The notes beneath the pieces were generated by a model that saw only the letters and a program-made list of their open reading frames with translations, was not told where the DNA came from and ran no database searches. From assembly GCF_049341845.1 (NCBI RefSeq), contig NZ_JBMPIT010000007.1, positions 186,001 to 250,000 of the forward strand: DNA of 64,000 nucleotides. Reading direction: 5' to 3'. The position numbers were made by a program, and so were the translations under genes. Source of the stretch: Curtobacterium guangdongense (GTDB lineage: Bacteria > Actinomycetota > Actinomycetes > Actinomycetales > Microbacteriaceae). Shown here piece after piece: positions 59,801-64,000 of this stretch. How positions within the stretch are numbered: position 1 is the stretch's first letter; the number at the start of each line of letters is the position of its first letter.

Positions 59801-59989
59801 CGGAGGGGGACAAACGCAGATGGGTAGAACCATTTGTCTCAGTTTGATAACGACGCGGAGTTTCCTATGGTGGCCGACCGTGACGCCGGCGCGAACCGCT
59901 GCCCCCGGCGACACCTCAACAGACCGCGATCGGTCGGGGCGGGCAGCGGGTACGCCGGAAACGGCGGGCGGCCCCGGTGGAGCAACAAC
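59801..59989 (+). promoter_or_regulatory. Promoter and structured leader of the Rpf-like gene; candidate c-di-AMP riboswitch
   Basis: TTGATA (59844-59849), 16 bp and TATGGT (59866-59871) form a good promoter. The ~110-nt leader after it holds a long-range stem CCGCTGCCC/GGGCAGCGG (59896-59904 with 59941-59949) enclosing GACCG-CGAT-CGGTC, then CGCCG-GAAA-CGGCG (59953-59966), a GNRA-capped hairpin just before the ribosome-binding site. If transcription instead begins further upstream, GGGGGAC and TGGGTAGAA near 59805-59830 loosely resemble the ydaO/c-di-AMP riboswitch, a class known before rpf-type genes in actinobacteria. That assignment is tentative. Confidence 0.45.
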
Positions 59990-60655
59990 ATGAAGAAGAC
60001 CACTCGTACCCGCGCCGTCCTCGGCGGACTCGCCTTCGCCGGCATCGCCGCGGCAGGCGTCGGGCTCTCGGCCCCGGCCAACGCGGCCGACGGATCCACG
60101 TGGGACGCCCTCGCGCAGTGCGAGTCCGGCGGCAACTGGGCCATCAACACCGGCAACGGCTACTACGGCGGCCTGCAGTTCACGCAGGGCACCTGGGCCG
60201 CCAACGGCGGGACGGGCAGCCCGGCGAACGCCAGCCGCGAGACGCAGATCGCCGTCGCCGAGCACGTCCTCGCGTCGCAGGGCTGGGGTGCATGGCCCGC
60301 CTGCTCCGCGAAGCTCGGGCTGAGCGGCACGGCCGGCGCCGCCCCCGGCGCGATCCCCCAGCAGCAGGCCGCCTCGGCTCCTGCCGCGCCCGCACCGGCT
60401 GCCCCGGCGCAGAAGGCAGCACCGTCGACCACGAACGCCGCTCCGAAGGTCACGGCTCCTGCCGCGCCGTCGAAGCCGGCCGCCGTGCCCACCAGCGGCA
60501 AGACCTACCAGGTCGTCTCCGGTGACACGCTCGACTCGATCGCCACGAAGCTGGGCATCGACGGTGGCTACAACAAGCTGTGGGCCGCCAACACGACCAC
60601 GATCGACAACGCGAACCTGATCTACGCGGGTCAGACGCTGCAGCTCCCGGCCTGA
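59990..60655 (+). CDS. Resuscitation-promoting-factor-like transglycosylase with LysM domain
   Basis: The 221-residue secreted protein has a signal peptide (residues 1-33, ending APANA), an Rpf/transglycosylase domain with the catalytic Glu45 in ALAQCESGGNW and YYGGLQFTQGTW, an Ala/Pro linker (residues ~118-168) and a C-terminal LysM domain (TYQVVSGDTLDSIATKLGI) that binds peptidoglycan. It cleaves wall glycan during growth or resuscitation. The ATG at MKKTTRTR follows GGAG and starts a classic signal; in-frame sequence upstream is the leader. Confidence 0.9.
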   Translation: MKKTTRTRAVLGGLAFAGIAAAGVGLSAPANAADGSTWDALAQCESGGNWAINTGNGYYGGLQFTQGTWAANGGTGSPANASRETQIAVAEHVLASQGWGAWPACSAKLGLSGTAGAAPGAIPQQQAASAPAAPAPAAPAQKAAPSTTNAAPKVTAPAAPSKPAAVPTSGKTYQVVSGDTLDSIATKLGIDGGYNKLWAANTTTIDNANLIYAGQTLQLPA

Positions 60656-60677
60656 TCCCGGTCGACCGATCACCACA

Positions 60678-60714
60678 CGAACGCCCCCGTGACTTCTCGT
60701 CGCGGGGGCGTTCG
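60678..60714. terminator. Bidirectional terminator between the Rpf-like and LCP genes
   Basis: CGAACGCCCCCG (60678-60689) and CGGGGGCGTTCG (60703-60714) are perfect 12-bp complements around 13 nt, midway between the two convergent stops. Confidence 0.82.
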
Positions 60715-60723
60715 GTGCTCCGG

Positions 60724-61725
60724 CTAGTGCGGGTTGTCCTGCAGCCAGCGGCCGAGGTCGTCGGATCGGAGTGCCGAGGACAGCGACTGCACCGCGCCGG
60801 TGTTGACCGCGACGTAGGACTGGCCGTCAGCGGACGTCCCACCGCCGGCGGTGGGCAACGTGAACGTCTGCAGGTCGCTCGGACGGACGTCGCGGAGGGA
60901 CCAACCGAGCCCGACGAGGGTTTGGAAGTCCAGGCCGGCGTCGACCGACAAGTACTTGCTCGTCGCGGTGACGAAGTCCTGGACACGGCCCGGATTCGTG
61001 AGCGTGCCCTTCGAGAGCACCCCGTCGACGATGCCGCGCATGAACGCCTGCTGGTTCCGGACGCGGGTGTGGTCGGCATCCGCGAACGCGTACCGCTCGC
61101 GGACGAACGTCAGCGCCTGGGCACCGTCGAGTCGGTTGGCGCCGGCGACGAAGTGGTGCCCGCGGGCGGTGAACTCCTTCGGGGACTGGACGGTCACGCC
61201 GCCGAGCGCGTCGGTCATGCCCTCGAAGCCGGCGAAGTCGATCTCGGCGACGTGGTCGATGCGGACGTCGAGGAGCTGCTCCACCGTCTGCACCGTCAGT
61301 GGGATGCCACCCCACGAGTACGCGGCGTTGATCTTCGCGGTGCCGTGGCCGGGGACGTCGACCCACGAGTCGCGCATGATCGACATCAGGTACCCGCCCT
61401 TCCGGTCGGCCGGGACGTGGGCGAGCATCAGCGTGTCCGAGCGGCCGCCCGCAGCGTGGTCGCCGTCCGGGTCGAGCCCCTTCCGGGAGTCGGAGCCGAT
61501 CAGCAGGATGTTCTCCGCGCCGTCGGTCGGGGCCGGACGGTCCGCCTTCGGGAACGGATCGGCGATGGTCTCCGTGTTGCGGTCGTAGCTGCGCGCGAGG
61601 CCGCCGATGAAGACGCTGGCGACCACGGCGATGACCGCCGCGATGCCGACGAGTCCGCCGACGGTCGCGACGAGGGCGACGAGGAACGGGCGACGGCGAC
61701 GAGGGGCAGTGCGGCGACCAGGCAT
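60724..61725 (-). CDS. LCP (LytR-CpsA-Psr) family protein
   Basis: The 333-residue protein has a basic cytoplasmic start, one membrane helix (residues ~14-42) and an extracellular LCP domain: ENILLIGSDSRKGLDPD near residue 70, GGRSDTLMLAHVPADRK with the Arg/Asp pair near 93, MSIMRDSWVDVPGHG near 113 and TFVRERYAF near 205. LCP enzymes attach secondary polymers such as teichuronic or capsular glycans to peptidoglycan. TACCAT stands 7 nt before the ATG. Confidence 0.9.
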   Translation of the reverse strand: MPGRRTAPRRRRPFLVALVATVGGLVGIAAVIAVVASVFIGGLARSYDRNTETIADPFPKADRPAPTDGAENILLIGSDSRKGLDPDGDHAAGGRSDTLMLAHVPADRKGGYLMSIMRDSWVDVPGHGTAKINAAYSWGGIPLTVQTVEQLLDVRIDHVAEIDFAGFEGMTDALGGVTVQSPKEFTARGHHFVAGANRLDGAQALTFVRERYAFADADHTRVRNQQAFMRGIVDGVLSKGTLTNPGRVQDFVTATSKYLSVDAGLDFQTLVGLGWSLRDVRPSDLQTFTLPTAGGGTSADGQSYVAVNTGAVQSLSSALRSDDLGRWLQDNPH

Positions 61726-61767
61726 GCCTCCGATGGTACGGCATGTGGTATTTCACGTGTGATGTCT

Positions 61768-62166
61768 TCAGGACCTGTGGAGGATCCGGCCCAGCGCCGC
61801 GCGCAGGTCGGGATCGTCGGGGAGGACCTCTCGCTCGATGTGCCGGGCGGTGTCCCACATCGTGCGTCCGTGCTCCGTGACGGTGACCACCCGGCGACGA
61901 CGGTCGGCGGGGTGCGGGCCGCGCTCGATCAGGCCGTCGCGCTCGAGGCGCTCGAGCGTCCGCGACATCGTCTGCGGCTGGACCCTGGCCGTGCGGGCGA
62001 GGGTGTCCGCCCCCGTCGGCCCCGTTCGGATGACGATGTCGAGTGCGATCAGCGCGGCGTGCGGCAGTCCGATCGCCCGGAGCCGTTCGTCCCAGTCGCG
62101 TTCGACGGATCGGGCCGCGGCGGCGAGCAACCGGCCGAGGGGCCACTCGGCGGGGGCGTCGTCCAT
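61768..62166 (-). CDS. MarR family transcriptional regulator
   Basis: The 132-residue winged-helix protein has IGLPHAALIALDIVIRTGPT, then ARVQPQTMSRTLERLERDGL (recognition helix) and RGPHPADRRRRVVTVTEHG (wing). It diverges from the MMPL transporter across 76 bp holding a palindrome, so it should repress that transporter and itself. TAGACT stands 6 nt before the ATG. Confidence 0.87.
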   Translation of the reverse strand: MDDAPAEWPLGRLLAAAARSVERDWDERLRAIGLPHAALIALDIVIRTGPTGADTLARTARVQPQTMSRTLERLERDGLIERGPHPADRRRRVVTVTEHGRTMWDTARHIEREVLPDDPDLRAALGRILHRS

Positions 62167-62242
62167 GCTCGGAGTCTACGGTTCGTGCTGATGTGGTCGT
62201 TCTGGTAATCAGCATGCTGACTATCGGAGTACGCTCATCGAC
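62167..62242. promoter_or_regulatory. MarR/MMPL divergent promoter with palindromic operator
   Basis: TCAGCATGCTGA (62209-62220) is a perfect 12-bp palindrome that extends to 18 bp with one mismatched pair (TAATCAGCA and TGCTGACTA). TACGCT (62230-62235) stands 7 nt before the transporter's GTG, so the palindrome covers its spacer and -35. The opposite strand has TAGACT before the MarR start. Confidence 0.68.
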
Positions 62243-64000
62243 GTGCCCCGCTTCCTCCGCATCACCATCCCCGCGGTCGTCATCGTCGCCTGGCTCGTCA
62301 TCGCGTCGATCGGCGGTCCGTTCTTCGGGAAGATCTCCGAGGTCTCGACCAACGACCAGACTTCGTTCCTGCCGGCGTCAGCCGACGCGACCAAGGTGCA
62401 GGAGCGCGCTGGCGACTTCCGAGACCCGTCCGGAGCGCCCGCCGTGATCGTGCTCGAGCGCTCGGGCGGGTTCTCGGCTGCGGACACCAAGGCTGCAGCC
62501 GACCTCGTCCAGCGGCTCGGCGACCGGTCCGACGTCCAGTCGGTCAGCCCCGCGATCCCGAGCGACGACGGCGACGCCGTGGAGATCGTCGCCACGCTGA
62601 CGACCACGGCGGACACCGGGGACGCGGTCGAGGCGATCCGCGCGGACGTCGACGACGCGGTGCCGTCCGGCATGCGCGGGTACGTCACGGGTCCGGCCGG
62701 GTTCACGGCCGACCTCACGGAGGCCTTCGCTGGGATCGACGGGATCCTGCTCGGCGTCGCGCTCGCAGCCGTCCTCGTCATCCTCATCGTCGTCTACCGC
62801 TCGCCGCTGCTGCCGTTCCTGGTGCTCGGGACCGCGACGTTCGCGCTGACCGCGTCGATCCTCGTCGTGTGGGCGTTGGCGAAGACGGGCGTCGTCACCG
62901 TCAACGGGCAGGTGCAGGGCATCCTGTCCATCCTCGTCATCGGTGCCGCCACCGACTACGCGCTGCTGTACGTGTCCCGGTACCGCGAAGCCCTGCGCGA
63001 CCACCGCACCGGGTGGGAAGCGACGACGGCCGCGCTGCGCGGGAGCCTCGAACCGATCCTGGCCTCCGGCGGCACCGTCATCGTGGGCGTGCTCTGCCTG
63101 CTGCTGTCCGACCTCAACTCGAACAAGGCGCTGGGACCCGTCGCGGCCATCGGCATCGCGTTCAGCCTCCTCGCCGCGCTCACGCTGCTGCCCGCGCTGC
63201 TCCTCGCCTTCCGGCGTGCGGCGTTCTGGCCGCTCCGCCCGGTCCACGGCAGCGCGCACCCCGTCGTCACCGGGCCGGGCGCCGAGGGACTCTGGGCGCG
63301 CGTCGGCCGGCTCGTCGCGCGGCGCTCGCGGGTCGTCTGGATCGTCTGCACCGTCGGGCTGCTCGCCATGGGCACCGGGCTCATCGGACTCGAGGCGGAC
63401 GGGGTACCGCAGAGCGACCTCGTGATCGGGCAGTCCCAGGCCAGGGACGGTCAGGACGTGCTCGCCGACCACTTCCCTGCTGGGTCGGGAAGCCCCGCGC
63501 AGGTCATCGGCTCGGCGGACCGGATCGATCGGCTGGCATCGGCGATCCGCGGGGTCGACGGTGTCGGTGAGGTCGTCGCGGTGTCGAAGGACTCCCCGTC
63601 CGGCACCGTGCCGATCGGGTCCTCGGATGCACCGACGGTGTCGGACGGTGACGTCCTGCTGCAGGCCACACTCACCTCCGCGGCCGACTCGGACGCCGCG
63701 GAGCAGACGATCAGGGACCTGCGGACCGCGGTGGAACGCGTGGACCCGTCCGCGATCGTCGGCGGTGTGACCGCCACAGCTGTCGACACGAACGACACCG
63801 GCATCCGAGACCGGTCGGTGATCATCCCGGTCGTGCTCGTCGTCATCCTGCTGATCCTCATGCTGCTGCTCAGGAGCATCGTCGCGCCGCTCGTCCTGAT
63901 CGGCAGCGTGATCGTGTCGTTCGCGGCGGCGCTCGGCGTCGGGGCGCTCGTGTTCGACCACGTGTTCCACTTCCCCGGGGCCGACCCGTCCGTGCCGCTG
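62243..64000 (+). CDS. MMPL family transporter (3' part missing)
   Basis: The protein starts at a GTG (VPRFLRITIPAVVIVAWLVI) and stays open to the right edge, 586 codons. It has the MMPL/RND layout: helix 1, a ~150-residue extracellular domain, helices 2-6 with ILSILVIGAATDYALLYVSRYRE (the proton-relay Asp-Tyr pair), a cytoplasmic link, helix 7 and the start of the second half. MMPL proteins export lipids, siderophores or drugs. The start is favoured over downstream codons because of the TACGCT hexamer and the N-terminal helix. Confidence 0.88.
   Translation, partial: MPRFLRITIPAVVIVAWLVIASIGGPFFGKISEVSTNDQTSFLPASADATKVQERAGDFRDPSGAPAVIVLERSGGFSAADTKAAADLVQRLGDRSDVQSVSPAIPSDDGDAVEIVATLTTTADTGDAVEAIRADVDDAVPSGMRGYVTGPAGFTADLTEAFAGIDGILLGVALAAVLVILIVVYRSPLLPFLVLGTATFALTASILVVWALAKTGVVTVNGQVQGILSILVIGAATDYALLYVSRYREALRDHRTGWEATTAALRGSLEPILASGGTVIVGVLCLLLSDLNSNKALGPVAAIGIAFSLLAALTLLPALLLAFRRAAFWPLRPVHGSAHPVVTGPGAEGLWARVGRLVARRSRVVWIVCTVGLLAMGTGLIGLEADGVPQSDLVIGQSQARDGQDVLADHFPAGSGSPAQVIGSADRIDRLASAIRGVDGVGEVVAVSKDSPSGTVPIGSSDAPTVSDGDVLLQATLTSAADSDAAEQTIRDLRTAVERVDPSAIVGGVTATAVDTNDTGIRDRSVIIPVVLVVILLILMLLLRSIVAPLVLIGSVIVSFAAALGVGALVFDHVFHFPGADPSVPL

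Overview
The window is a piece of a high-GC actinobacterial chromosome, most like Microbacteriaceae (Curtobacterium or a close relative). This rests on the roughly 70% GC, the gene families present (LCP protein, LysM resuscitation-promoting-factor-like transglycosylase, glucosyl-3-phosphoglycerate synthase, actinobacterial XRE/MmyB regulators, fused ABC ATPases) and the frequent leaderless promoters. The species call is inference; no rRNA, tRNA, IS element, integrase or CRISPR array was seen.

Layout. 0-4.1 kb: cut-off Gfo/Idh/MocA oxidoreductase, a glucosylglycerate (compatible solute) gene pair, a methyltransferase and a P-loop kinase. 4.2-6.2 kb: MarR-MATE efflux operon. 6.2-17 kb: a lipoprotein, then a divergent catabolic locus (ROK repressor, M81 peptidase and CutC-family TIM barrel leftward; oligopeptide-type ABC importer and ROK sugar kinase rightward), suggesting uptake of an amide- or peptide-linked amino sugar. 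17-23.7 kb: membrane protein, stress-type SDR, two paralogous XRE/MmyB-SDR divergons, the second split by a lower-GC M15 peptidase gene. 23.7-29.4 kb: pyruvate oxidase, PAP2 phosphatase, MFS exporter/MarR divergon, SoxR, DUF1801 protein, a small ORF. 29.5-37.3 kb: an aldo/keto reductase with a degenerate active site, a second peptide-type ABC importer ending in a DszC/SfnC-like flavin monooxygenase. 37.3-42.4 kb: Fic protein, metallo-beta-lactamase-fold protein, MFS, secreted protein. 42.4-47.4 kb: short N-formylglutamate amidohydrolase-like gene, two-component system, MurG-like glycosyltransferase and epimerase. 47.5-53.8 kb: Mrp cation/proton antiporter operon with a fused A/B subunit. 53.9-59.7 kb: oxidoreductase/MarR divergon, PQQ sugar dehydrogenase, aldo/keto reductase, lactonase-like protein and RlmC. 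59.7-64 kb: structured leader and Rpf-like protein, LCP protein, MarR and a cut-off MMPL transporter.

The least expected signals are outside the coding catalogue. (i) Several palindromic repeat families lie between genes. One has seven members (core GGAGGCTCGTGGC) whose arms vary together; another (core GCGACAGTT) has a copy inside the coding sequence of an ABC ATPase. (ii) Candidate operators recur at separate sites: a 16-bp direct repeat at the same distance before the response regulator and the glycosyltransferase operon, and a SoxR-box-like palindrome at soxR and at the MBL/MFS divergon. (iii) Many genes begin 6-7 nt after a TAnnnT hexamer, the geometry of leaderless transcripts. (iv) Three gene ends have been tandemly duplicated together with their stop codons.
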